Assembly: GCF_000423445.1 (NCBI RefSeq)
Contig: NZ_AUHZ01000010.1
Span: 1 to 64,000 of the forward strand
Length of the DNA: 64,000 bases
From: Acidipropionibacterium thoenii DSM 20276
Lineage (GTDB): Bacteria; Actinomycetota; Actinomycetes; Propionibacteriales; Propionibacteriaceae
Reading direction: 5' to 3'
Position 1 is the stretch's first letter. The number at the start of each line of letters is the position of its first letter. A program made the position numbers and the translations under genes. Positions 25,527 to 34,365 of this stretch are shown one piece after another. The notes below the pieces were generated by a model. The model made no database searches. It was not told where the DNA came from and saw only the letters and a list, made by a program, of their open reading frames with translations.

Positions 25527-26669
25527 GTGATCCTCACTGTCACCATCAATCCCAGCCTGGACCGCACCGTCGGACTGCCCGGGCCGCTGGTCCCCGGCAA
25601 GGTGCACCGGTTGACCGGGGCCTGCACGGTGGCCGCCGGCAAGGGGGTCAACATCTCCGGGGTGCTGATGCTGGCCGGGGCCGACACCCTGGCGGCGGTG
25701 CCGGCCGGCCCCGGCGACCCGCTCGTCACCGGGCTGGAGGTGCTGGGCGTGCCGCACCTGGCGGTGCCGATCGCCTCGCCGGTGCGCACCAATCTGACGG
25801 TGACCGACCCGCACGGGGTCACCACCAAACTCAACGAGCTCGGCGCTCACCTCAGTGCGGCCGAGCAGCGGGATTTCGAGGACGCCGTGATGGCGGCCTG
25901 TCGGCGGGAAGCCGCTGGACAGCCCGGCTGCCGTGACGCCCTGCCATCAGAAGAGGCCACCGGGCCCGGCGACTGGGTGGTGCTCACCGGCTCCCTTCCT
26001 CCCGGGGTGCCGCCCGACTGGTACGCCCGGATGGTGCTCAGGATCCGGGTCGAGCTCGGCCAGAAGGCTCCACGGATCGCCGTCGACACCTCCGATGCAC
26101 CGCTGTCGGCCCTGATGACCGGATTGCCGGAGTCGGCCCCGGATCTCATCGCCCCCAACTCGGTGGAACTCGCTCAGCTGTGTGTGGGGCAGCGGGCCGG
26201 TGGCGCAGCAGGCCGGGGCACCACAGTCGCCGGCAGCACACCTGATGGTCAGGCATCCGATGGCCGAGCCGAGGAGTTGGCTCGTCAGATGGAGTCCAGC
26301 GCCGCCGAGGGGAACCCGGCGGCCGCCATCGGTGCCGCCAGGGTGCTCTTCGACCAAGGTGTGCCGCAGGTGCTTGTCACCCTGGGCGCGGCCGGGGCCG
26401 TGCTGGTGAGCGAGGACGCCGCCAGGCATGCGGTCGCCGATCCGGTGACGGTCCGCTCGACGGTCGGTGCCGGGGACTGCTGCCTGGCCGGGTTCCTGCT
26501 GGCCCGCAGCCGGGGGGCCGATGACTCCGAGGCGCTGGCGACCGGGGTGGCCTACGGATCGGCGGCGGTCTCGATGTCCGGCACCGGATGGCCCACCCCG
26601 GAGCAGGCCGCGTCGATCCCGGTGCGCATGTCACTGACGACGGGGCGGTCCACGGCTCGCGGGACCTGA
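25527..26669 (+). CDS. PfkB-family 1-phosphofructokinase-like kinase
   Basis: The 380-residue sugar-phosphate kinase starts MILTVTINPSLDRT, the FruK/LacC hallmark, and has AAGKGVNIS for substrate binding. The catalytic motif reads GAGDCCLAGFL, with Cys where Ser/Ala is usual after GAGD. It probably phosphorylates fructose-1-phosphate; tagatose-6-phosphate cannot be excluded. At 380 residues it is longer than the usual 300-320, with extra segments near residues 130-155 and 220-265. No fruA permease or fruR regulator is adjacent. Confidence 0.8.
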   Translation: MILTVTINPSLDRTVGLPGPLVPGKVHRLTGACTVAAGKGVNISGVLMLAGADTLAAVPAGPGDPLVTGLEVLGVPHLAVPIASPVRTNLTVTDPHGVTTKLNELGAHLSAAEQRDFEDAVMAACRREAAGQPGCRDALPSEEATGPGDWVVLTGSLPPGVPPDWYARMVLRIRVELGQKAPRIAVDTSDAPLSALMTGLPESAPDLIAPNSVELAQLCVGQRAGGAAGRGTTVAGSTPDGQASDGRAEELARQMESSAAEGNPAAAIGAARVLFDQGVPQVLVTLGAAGAVLVSEDAARHAVADPVTVRSTVGAGDCCLAGFLLARSRGADDSEALATGVAYGSAAVSMSGTGWPTPEQAASIPVRMSLTTGRSTARGT

Positions 26670-26784
26670 GATGTGCCCACAGGCCCCGCGATCCGCGGAT
26701 CTGCCGGGGGTTCGCAGGGGCCGGGCCGCTCTCCTCCACTAGACTGACGGCCGTTACTCAACTGCTGTGTTCGAGGAGTCCTGA

Positions 26785-28083
26785 ATGAAGATCGCCGTCG
26801 TCGCCATGGGCAAGATCGGCCTGCCACTGGCTGTGCAGTTCGCGGAGAAGGGACACGACGTGATCGGCGTCGACGTCCAGCAGAGGGTTGTCGACGAGAT
26901 CAACAAGGGCAACGAGCCCTTCCCGGGCGAGGCCTTCCTCGACGAGAAGCTGAAGAAGCTGGTCCCGGCCGGCAAGCTGCACGCCACCACCGACTACGCC
27001 GAGGCGATCCCCGGCGCCGACGCGATCGTGCTGGTCGTCCCGCTGTTCGTCAACGATGAGACCTGGGAGCCCGACTTCGGCTGGATGGACGACGCCACCA
27101 AGTCGCTGGCCGAGCACCTCACCCCCGACACGATCATCTCCTACGAGACCACCCTGCCGGTGGGCACCACCCGCACCCGCTGGAAGCCGATGATCGAGGA
27201 GATCTCCGGGCTGAAAGAGGGCCAGGACTTCACCCTGGTGTTCTCTCCCGAGCGGGTCCTCACCGGTCGGGTCTTCGCCGATCTGCGTCGCTACCCCAAG
27301 CTGGTCGGCGGGCTGTCACCGGAGGGCACCGCCAAGGGCATCGCCCTCTACCAGCAGCTGCTCGACTTCGACGAGCGCACCGACCTGCCCCGCCCCAACG
27401 GCGTCTGGACGATGGGAACCGCCGAGGCCGCCGAGATGGCCAAGCTCGCCGAGACCACCTACCGCGACGTCAACATCGGGCTGGCCAACCAGTTCGGCAA
27501 GTTCGCCGCCAAGCACGGCATCGACGTCTACAAGGTCATCGATGCCTGCAACTCCCAGCCCTACTCGCACATCCACCGCCCCGGCATCGCCGTCGGCGGC
27601 CACTGCATCCCGGTCTACCCGCGGCTCTACCTGTGGACCGACCCGGACGCCACCATCGTGCGCACCGCCCGCCAGGCCAATATGACGATGCCGCAGTACT
27701 GCGTCGACGAGGCCGCCGCGGTGCTCGGTGATCTCAAGGGCAAGAAGATCGTCGTGCTGGGTGCCTCCTACCGCGGCAAGGTCAAGGAGACCGCCTTCTC
27801 CGGCGTCTTCCCGACCGTCAAGGACCTGGCGGACGCCGGGGCCGAGGTCACCGTCCACGACCCGATGTTCACCGACGCCGAGCTGGCCAAGTTCGGTTTC
27901 ACCGCCTACCACATCGGCGAGCCGGTCGACGGCGCCCTGCTGCAGGCCGACCATCCCGAGTACAAGGACCTCACCCCGGCCGACCTGCCCGGCATCAAGG
28001 TGCTGGTCGACGGTCGTCACGTCGTCGACCCCGCCAACTGGGACGGCGTCAAGGTCATCGTGATCGGCGACGGAGAGGCCTGA
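26785..28083 (+). CDS. UDP-sugar 6-dehydrogenase (WbpA/WecC type)
   Basis: The 432-residue protein is a UDP-glucose/GDP-mannose dehydrogenase family enzyme. It has N-terminal Rossmann GKIGLPLAVQF, the catalytic cysteine in GGHCIPVYP (about residue 273) and a C-terminal Rossmann domain (VVLGASYRGKVKETAFSGV). It should oxidise UDP-GlcNAc (or UDP-ManNAc) at C6 with two NAD+, supplying the uronic acid used by the WlbA/C/B enzymes at 16.8-19.7 kb. It begins a block shared with a Wzy-like protein, a glycosyltransferase, a 2-epimerase and another glycosyltransferase. TAGACT about 45 bp upstream is a possible -10. Confidence 0.88.
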   Translation: MKIAVVAMGKIGLPLAVQFAEKGHDVIGVDVQQRVVDEINKGNEPFPGEAFLDEKLKKLVPAGKLHATTDYAEAIPGADAIVLVVPLFVNDETWEPDFGWMDDATKSLAEHLTPDTIISYETTLPVGTTRTRWKPMIEEISGLKEGQDFTLVFSPERVLTGRVFADLRRYPKLVGGLSPEGTAKGIALYQQLLDFDERTDLPRPNGVWTMGTAEAAEMAKLAETTYRDVNIGLANQFGKFAAKHGIDVYKVIDACNSQPYSHIHRPGIAVGGHCIPVYPRLYLWTDPDATIVRTARQANMTMPQYCVDEAAAVLGDLKGKKIVVLGASYRGKVKETAFSGVFPTVKDLADAGAEVTVHDPMFTDAELAKFGFTAYHIGEPVDGALLQADHPEYKDLTPADLPGIKVLVDGRHVVDPANWDGVKVIVIGDGEA

Positions 28084-28104
28084 TCCGAACTGATTCGGCT
28101 CTCG

Positions 28105-29430
28105 ATGGCTGATCAGGAACCACCGCGGCGGTCGGCTGTCGATGACAGCACGGCCGCCGCGGCGCATCTGTCAGGACGCCGGCGCGGGGCACTGGTCGCC
28201 TGGTGCGTCGGCGCCTTGCCGGTCGCGGCCCTGCTGGGGCCGTCGGCCGGGGCGGGACCGCTGTTCGGCTACCGGGTGCTGGTGGGCATCATCGCCGTCA
28301 TCGCGGTGGTCCTCGGACGCCGCAGCCGGGCCAGCCTGGCGGTCCTGGGACTGGCCGTGCTGTGGCTCGGTATGGTCGCCGCCACGGTGCTGACCGGAGG
28401 GATCGGCCGGCAGTGGAGTGAGCTGGCCGCGATCGCTCTGGGACTGGCCGGCGTCTGGTCGATGACCAGGCTGCGCCGCTTCGACCTGGTGCGCTGGCTG
28501 GCGCGAGGCTGGACGGTGGCGATCGGCATCAGCCTGCCGGTGGCGGCCTGGGAGGTGGCCACCGCACGCCACCTGAGCAGCTATCTCAACGGGGTGTGGC
28601 GCGGCCATCCCGGCGTCTACCGGGCCCCCGCCACCTGGCTGACCAACCCCAATCTGTACGCGGTGCTCACCGCGATCGCCGTTCCCCTGCTGGCCGTCCG
28701 GTGTCGACGGGAGCGCGGTCCGTGGCGGTGGGCGATGGTCGCCGGCGCAGCAGTTTCCGCGGTCCTGCTGGTGCTCACCTCGGGCCGTTCGGCGATGCTC
28801 GCGCTGGCCTGTGCGGCTGCGGTGCGGGTGCTGGCTTCGCGCCGGTGGCGGTGGCTGCTGATTGCCTGCACGGTGGTCGCGATGGGCGTCCTGGTCGCGC
28901 TGCGCGGCGACCCCCTGGCCCGGGCATGGCACCGGGTGGTCGGCGTCGTGATGCACCACTCCAACGAGGGCCCGTCCTCCCTGTCGGTGCGATCCGCCCT
29001 GGTGGCGGTGGGGCTGAGACTGGTGAGACAGCACCCGTGGCTGGGCACCGGGCCCGGCGGATACGAGGCCTCGGTGCGCGCAGGAGGGCTGCCGTGGACC
29101 CTCCACGGCAAGGTGAACCCGCACTGCGGGGTGCTGGAGATCGCCTCCCAGTACGGCCTAGTGGTGATGGCGGCCCTAGTGGCGATGGCGGTGCTGGCGG
29201 CCGTCGTGGTGGTGCGCTGCGGCAGGGGCGGCAGCGAACGGTGGTGGGTCGTCGGCCTGCTGGTTGCCCTGCCGATCCTGTCCTTCGCCAACAGCACTTA
29301 CCTGGTGCAGTCGGTCACCCAGCTGACCTGGCTGCTGGCCGCGGGGGTCATCAGCTGTGAGCCGGAGGAACCCGTCGGCCAGCTGGCGGGGCCAGTGCGT
29401 GTCGGTCAGAGTGACGGCGGATCCCGATAG
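28105..29430 (+). CDS. O-antigen ligase/polymerase-like membrane protein (copy 4 of 4)
   Basis: The 441-residue polytopic protein has about 11 helices. LTSGRSAML and a late external loop with GTGPGGYEAS and HCGVLEIASQYGLVV fit the Wzy_C family. A 30-residue hydrophilic N-terminus precedes the first helix. It follows the dehydrogenase by 21 bp and is probably co-transcribed. Whether it polymerises the repeat unit or ligates it is not decidable here. Confidence 0.72.
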   Translation: MADQEPPRRSAVDDSTAAAAHLSGRRRGALVAWCVGALPVAALLGPSAGAGPLFGYRVLVGIIAVIAVVLGRRSRASLAVLGLAVLWLGMVAATVLTGGIGRQWSELAAIALGLAGVWSMTRLRRFDLVRWLARGWTVAIGISLPVAAWEVATARHLSSYLNGVWRGHPGVYRAPATWLTNPNLYAVLTAIAVPLLAVRCRRERGPWRWAMVAGAAVSAVLLVLTSGRSAMLALACAAAVRVLASRRWRWLLIACTVVAMGVLVALRGDPLARAWHRVVGVVMHHSNEGPSSLSVRSALVAVGLRLVRQHPWLGTGPGGYEASVRAGGLPWTLHGKVNPHCGVLEIASQYGLVVMAALVAMAVLAAVVVVRCGRGGSERWWVVGLLVALPILSFANSTYLVQSVTQLTWLLAAGVISCEPEEPVGQLAGPVRVGQSDGGSR

Positions 29431-29488
29431 GCTGAGACCCCTAATGCAAGCCTTGCCAGACGCGGGCCCTGACAGAAGGTGCGGAACT

Positions 29489-30598
29489 ATGCGAGTTCTC
29501 CTGGTGGGAGCGGCTCCTTCGATTCATATGGTCCGGTGGGCCAATGGGTTGGCTGAGCGCGGACATGATGTGCATCTGGCCACGGCTCACCGGCCCGGTC
29601 GACACGCATTCAGTCGGGACGTTCACCTGCATCTTGCACCGGATCTGTGTGCCGGCCGCTATCTCACTGACGCATGGTGGTTGCGGCGGTTGGCGGACTC
29701 GGTTGACCCGGACATCGTCAACGTGCACTTCGCCACCGGGTACGGACTGATGGCCCGCCTCGCACACATTCGGCAGCCGACCTTGTTGTCGGTGTGGGGG
29801 GCCGACATCTACGACACGCCACGGCGCAACGCGGCGGCCGCCCGAATCGTGAGGGACAACCTCGCTGCGGCCACCCGGCTGGCCTCCACCAGCCTGTGCA
29901 TGGCGGACGTCATCCGTCACTACGCCGGTCGGCGGCCGATATCGATCACCCCATTCGGTGTCGACACCGATGAGTTCGTGCCCAGCCCTCGTCCTGAGGA
30001 TGGTGTGGTGCGTGTCGGGACGGTCAAGGCACTGTTCGCCAAGTACGGCATCGACGACCTCATCAGGGCTTTCGCGGTGGTGCGGGAGCAACGGGCCGAC
30101 CAAGGTCTCGAGTTGCACCTCTATGGCGAAGGACCCGACGAAGGTGCACTGCGTGAGCTCGCGTCCGGTCTGGACCAGTCAGTCATCTTCCACGGCGCAG
30201 TGCCCCATGAGGAGGTGCCGAAGGCGTTGGCCGGACTGGACGTCTTCGCAGCGCTGTCGACTCTCGACTCGGAGAGTTTTGGAGTGGCGATTCTGGAGGC
30301 AGGGGCATGTGGGCTTCCGGTGGTCGTCACCGACACGGACGGACCGGCAGAGGTTGTGGAGCAGGGCCGCACCGGCCTCATCGTCCCCCGGCGGGACGTT
30401 GGTGCTGCAGCAGCGGCGCTCGAGCGCCTCGTGGATTCCTCGGACCTCAGGCGGCGAATGGGCCAGGCCGGACGCCACCACGTTCTCGCCCACTACTCGT
30501 GGAAGTTGAGTCTTGAACTGATGGAACAGGCCTACCGTGACACCATCCAAGATGCCTCACGTTCATCTGAGCGGCGCGGGCGGCACTGCGGCTCGTAG
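29489..30598 (+). CDS. Glycosyltransferase family 4 protein
   Basis: The 369-residue GT-B enzyme has MRVLLVGAAPSIHMVRWANGLAERGH at its start (positions 29489 on), SVWGADIYD, and the donor-site motif ESFGVAILEAGACGLPVV (E-x7-E). The ATG at 29489 is preferred because the frame upstream overlaps the end of the Wzy-like gene and is not conserved-looking. Third positions are less G/C-rich than in the epimerase that follows, suggesting a different ancestry. It likely adds one residue of the repeat unit on the cytoplasmic side. Confidence 0.85.
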   Translation: MRVLLVGAAPSIHMVRWANGLAERGHDVHLATAHRPGRHAFSRDVHLHLAPDLCAGRYLTDAWWLRRLADSVDPDIVNVHFATGYGLMARLAHIRQPTLLSVWGADIYDTPRRNAAAARIVRDNLAAATRLASTSLCMADVIRHYAGRRPISITPFGVDTDEFVPSPRPEDGVVRVGTVKALFAKYGIDDLIRAFAVVREQRADQGLELHLYGEGPDEGALRELASGLDQSVIFHGAVPHEEVPKALAGLDVFAALSTLDSESFGVAILEAGACGLPVVVTDTDGPAEVVEQGRTGLIVPRRDVGAAAAALERLVDSSDLRRRMGQAGRHHVLAHYSWKLSLELMEQAYRDTIQDASRSSERRGRHCGS

Positions 30599-30721
30599 CT
30601 CGGCAGAGTCTAGAGTCTGAGGGGCTTGGTCCGAATGACCTGAGTAAGGCGGAGACTCGGAGCGGGTCCCTGGGGCGGACGTCTGATGGCGATCCCGGTA
30701 GTTCAACTGAGAGGAACAGAT

Positions 30722-31795
30722 TTGCGAGTCGTCAGCATCGTCGGCGCCAGACCGCAGTTCGTGAAGCTGGCCCCGGTGGCCAAGGCCTTCGCGGGGGCCG
30801 GGATCGACCACAAGATCATCCACACCGGACAGCACTATGACGTGAACATGTCGGACTCCTTCTTCATCGAGTTGGGCATCCCGGCCCCTGATCTCCACCT
30901 GGGTGTGGGCGGGGGCTCGCACGGTGTGATGACCGGCCGGATGCTCGAACAGCTCGACCCGGTTCTGGAGGAGATGGATCCGGACTGGGTGCTGGTCTAC
31001 GGGGACACCAACTCCACCATCGCCGGGACCCTGTCCGCGGTGAAGATGCACCTTCCGGTGGCCCACCTGGAGGCCGGCCTGCGCTCCTTCAACCGGCGAA
31101 TGCCCGAGGAGCACAACCGGGTGCTCACCGACCACGCCGCCGATCTGTGTCTGGCTCCCACCCAGGTGGCCATGAAGCACCTGGCCGACGAGGGACTGGC
31201 CTCGCGCTCGGTCCTGGTGGGCGACGTCATGACCGACGTCTGCATGCAGGTGCGCGACTCCGTGCTGGCGAAGCCGCGCCCGGTGCCCGGGGTCGCCGAG
31301 GGTGAGAAGTACATCCTCGCCACCATCCACCGTGCCGACAACACCGACGAGCAGGACCGGCTCGAGCACATCCTCGACGCCCTGGGATCTCTGGACCGCA
31401 AGGTGGTCCTGCCGGTCCACCCCAGGCTCCGGGTGCGGGCGAAGACCGACGGCATCACGATCGCTCGCGGAAATCTGGAGACCATCAACCCGCTGGCCTA
31501 CCCCGACATGGTCAACGCGGTGATGCACGCGGACGGCGTCATCACCGACTCCGGCGGCCTTCAGAAGGAGGCCTTCCTGCTGCGGACGGTGTGCACCACG
31601 GTGCGCACCGAGACCGAGTGGACCGAGACCGTCGACAACGGCTGGAACATCCTCGACCCCGATGCCGAGCACCTGGCCGCCACCGCGGTGCGCCCGGCAC
31701 CGGTGGCAGATCCCGGTCATCCCTACGGCGACGGCCATGCCGCGGCGAAGGTGGCCGAGGTGCTGCTGGCCGCGAAGACCCCCGACCGGGACTGA
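30722..31795 (+). CDS. UDP-N-acetylglucosamine 2-epimerase family (WecB/WbpI type)
   Basis: The protein of about 357 residues shows the family blocks VSIVGARPQFVKLAPV, HTGQHYD, GDTNSTIAG, LEAGLRSFNRRMPEE and DSGGLQKEAFLL. It could be a WecB making UDP-ManNAc, or a WbpI acting on UDP-GlcNAc(3NAc)A. The presence of WlbA/B/C and WbpA homologues favours the second. GAGAGGAAC in front of a TTG at 30722 suggests that start; an ATG at 30686 in frame is the alternative. A GTG-started glycosyltransferase follows without a gap. Confidence 0.85.
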   Translation: MRVVSIVGARPQFVKLAPVAKAFAGAGIDHKIIHTGQHYDVNMSDSFFIELGIPAPDLHLGVGGGSHGVMTGRMLEQLDPVLEEMDPDWVLVYGDTNSTIAGTLSAVKMHLPVAHLEAGLRSFNRRMPEEHNRVLTDHAADLCLAPTQVAMKHLADEGLASRSVLVGDVMTDVCMQVRDSVLAKPRPVPGVAEGEKYILATIHRADNTDEQDRLEHILDALGSLDRKVVLPVHPRLRVRAKTDGITIARGNLETINPLAYPDMVNAVMHADGVITDSGGLQKEAFLLRTVCTTVRTETEWTETVDNGWNILDPDAEHLAATAVRPAPVADPGHPYGDGHAAAKVAEVLLAAKTPDRD

Positions 31796-32923
31796 GTGGC
31801 TGGAGTGAGTCAGGTTTCACCGAGGGTCGTCCACCTGTCGACCGTCCACAACGGCCACGACAATCGCGTCTTCAACAAGGAGGCGCGCGCGGTGGCCGCC
31901 GCTGGCTATGACTTCCACCTGGTCATCAGCGCCGAGCGCGACGGGCTCGACGACGGCGTCCCAGTGGTCGCGCTGCATCGCACCGGGGGGCGGGTGCTGC
32001 GGATGCTGGCGGGCCAGCCGGAGGCCTGGCGGGCGCTGAGCAGGCTGCGTCCCCAGCTGTTGCAGATCCACGACCCGGAGCTCATCCCGATGGCCCTGCT
32101 GTGGGGCCGAAGCCACCGCTGCAAGGTGATCTACGACGCCCATGAGGACCTGGTCGGTCAGGTCGCCACCAAGCCCTACCTCAACCCCCTCACTCGACCT
32201 CTCGTCCGGTGCGCCGCCCGCATCCTGGTCGGACTGGCCGACCGCGGCGCCGACGGCATCGTGGCAGCCACCGAGACGGTCGCCGCCGGGTTCGGTAACA
32301 GCCGCACGGTGGTGGTGCACAACTACCCCTGGCTGGCGAACTTCACCGTCGATCCCGCCCCGGTGGCCGGACGTCTGGTCTACGCCGGGGACCTCAGCCA
32401 GGAGCGCCGGCTCTCCTTCATGATCGACGTCGTCCGGGCCCTGCGCGAGAGGGTCCCGAACGCACACCTGGTGCTGGCCGGACGTACACTAAAGGGCTGC
32501 GAGCCAATGGTCGAGGCAGCGGTGGCCGAGGGTCTGGTGGACCATCTCGGCCTGGTGGCGCCGACCAGGGTGCCCGCCGTGCTCGCCAGTGCCCAGGTGG
32601 GGCTGGTGTTCCTGGAGCCGCTGCCCAACTATGTCCACTCACTGCCCACCAAGCTGTTCGAGTACATGGCTGCCCAGGTGCCGTTCTGCGCCTCCGACTT
32701 CCCGGCCTGGCGACAGATGTTCTCCGGATACCACGCCGGAAGGTTCGCCGACTCGGAGTCGGTGCAGGCCGCCGTTCAGGTGCTCGCCGAGATGCTGGAG
32801 GACCCCCCGGGCTGCGCCCGGATGGGCGCGGCGGGCAGGGCCGCCGTCGACCAGGGCCTCACCTTCGAGGCCCAGGCACAGGTGCTGCTGGACCTCACCA
32901 CTCAGCTGGTGGGGCGGCCCTGA
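31796..32923 (+). CDS. Glycosyltransferase family 4 protein
   Basis: The GT-B protein of 375 residues begins at a GTG that abuts the epimerase stop. RVVHLSTVHNGHDNRVFNKEA and KVIYDAHED are typical of family members acting on aminosugar or uronic acid repeats. The donor half has VYAGDLSQERRLSF and LPTKLFEYMAAQVPF (reduced E-x7-E). The direct fusion of reading units with the epimerase suggests that it transfers the epimerase product, probably ManNAc3NAcA; this is inference. Confidence 0.82.
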   Translation: MAGVSQVSPRVVHLSTVHNGHDNRVFNKEARAVAAAGYDFHLVISAERDGLDDGVPVVALHRTGGRVLRMLAGQPEAWRALSRLRPQLLQIHDPELIPMALLWGRSHRCKVIYDAHEDLVGQVATKPYLNPLTRPLVRCAARILVGLADRGADGIVAATETVAAGFGNSRTVVVHNYPWLANFTVDPAPVAGRLVYAGDLSQERRLSFMIDVVRALRERVPNAHLVLAGRTLKGCEPMVEAAVAEGLVDHLGLVAPTRVPAVLASAQVGLVFLEPLPNYVHSLPTKLFEYMAAQVPFCASDFPAWRQMFSGYHAGRFADSESVQAAVQVLAEMLEDPPGCARMGAAGRAAVDQGLTFEAQAQVLLDLTTQLVGRP

Positions 32924-33046
32924 GGCCCGGGGTGCCGCAGGGAGGGAGAGTACTGGTCTTCGTCGACGAGTTCGGGGGGGGTGACGCCCACGCTGGCCCT
33001 CTCCCCGGCTTCGCGGAGTCGAGGGAGCTGGTCAAGAGACTGCGGA

Positions 33047-34117
33047 TCACCCGAGGACGTTGTACTGGTAGAAGTCGTAGCCGATCATGTGCTTGGGGCC
33101 CCATCGGCCGTTTCCAAGATTCTCGTAGAGGTAGAGCGGCCCGCGGTCAGTTGGGTTCCCGCTGTTTCCCTCCTGCGGGACATACATGTTCGTGGGATGG
33201 TTCAGGTTCTGCAGCCCAACCAGGTCCCACAGCCCATCTCCAGTCATGTCCCCGGGTACAAGAGCGATCTGGAATCCGTTCCATCCTCTTCCACACTGCC
33301 CGGCATTGCTCAGTTTGCCGAGACCGGCTCCGCGGTAGCAGAACAGTCCGCCGTTGTTGTCGATCGCCATGAGGTCGTACTTGTTGTCTCCGACCAACTG
33401 GCCGGGAGCGAGGACGAACCTGACACCGCCCCAGTTCTTCCCGATCTGGCCGACGTTACTCAGTGCCCCGTCGACTCCCATTGTGTAGCCGTACAGGTTC
33501 CCGTCCGACTTGCTCCTGGCCACCACGTACTGCACACCATCCCCGTTGAGCTGGCCAGCAAAGATGATCTGGTCCATGCCACCCCAGTTCTTACCGACCT
33601 GCGGTCCTTTGACGAGGTAGCCACTGCCCTGGTTGTAGTAGGCATACATCTGGCCATCCTGGATCGCCAGGAAGTCGCACCACTTGTCGCCGTTCAGGTC
33701 AACCGTGGGCATGAGGGATGTGACGTTGTGCATGTGGTACCCGATATCACCCGGATACTTCATGATGTCGATGTGGCGCTGCTGATGATACATATACGGA
33801 GGCACGGCAGAGAAGAATGAAGCGATGCCGTTGGCCTTGTTCATCTTTGACCATCGACCGTCCCACTGAATTCCCCAGATATCTGCGTACTTGTCACCTG
33901 TGCTGTCACCGAACACGTTGTTCCCCGTGGACCCAGTCGTGTGGGGCGCGGGGTTCTCAAGTTCCCAGTCCTGACCTGAGGGTGTCCCGGGGACGATCAA
34001 CGGTTGATATGGCGTCGCGTAGTCGGCGTGGGCGACGCTGGCGGTGCACAGCGAGCCCAGCAGGGTCGCTCCGACGGCGATGGCGGTGACGAGACGGCGT
34101 GCAAGGCGTTTTGGCAT
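33047..34117 (-). CDS. Secreted FG-GAP/VCBS-repeat protein
   Basis: The 356-residue protein has a Sec signal peptide (about 31 residues, ending VAHA-DYATP). Five or more beta-propeller-type repeats follow, each with a calcium-loop-like D-x-N/T-x-D-x-W/Y segment (for example DSTGDKYADIWG, DLNGDKWCDFLA, DMTGDGLWDLVG). Repeats of KNWGG spaced by about 60 residues mark the units. It is likely exported or wall-associated; the ligand is unknown. Two Cys pairs may be disulfides. Codon use is noticeably more A/T at third positions than in neighbours. It is convergent with the glycosyltransferase gene across 124 bp in which I see nothing else. Confidence 0.8.
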   Translation of the reverse strand: MPKRLARRLVTAIAVGATLLGSLCTASVAHADYATPYQPLIVPGTPSGQDWELENPAPHTTGSTGNNVFGDSTGDKYADIWGIQWDGRWSKMNKANGIASFFSAVPPYMYHQQRHIDIMKYPGDIGYHMHNVTSLMPTVDLNGDKWCDFLAIQDGQMYAYYNQGSGYLVKGPQVGKNWGGMDQIIFAGQLNGDGVQYVVARSKSDGNLYGYTMGVDGALSNVGQIGKNWGGVRFVLAPGQLVGDNKYDLMAIDNNGGLFCYRGAGLGKLSNAGQCGRGWNGFQIALVPGDMTGDGLWDLVGLQNLNHPTNMYVPQEGNSGNPTDRGPLYLYENLGNGRWGPKHMIGYDFYQYNVLG

Positions 34118-34365
34118 GAGGATGGGCCTTCGACGGAGGGTTCGACCTTTAATCAGGGGACACGATATTCCCCTCGGGCGCGTTTACGCCAGCCGGTTTT
34201 GTCCCGATATTGGGGACGGCAGGGAGTTCGATGGTTTTCCCTTGTGTGCCCTTGTGGCAGCGCACACATCGGGTTCGCGTCGCCGGGCCGGCCTCCATGA
34301 GGCCTCAGGCCAGGGTCAGGCCTGACCGGCCGGACGGGAATGACGTGACTGGGTGCTTCGAAGCG

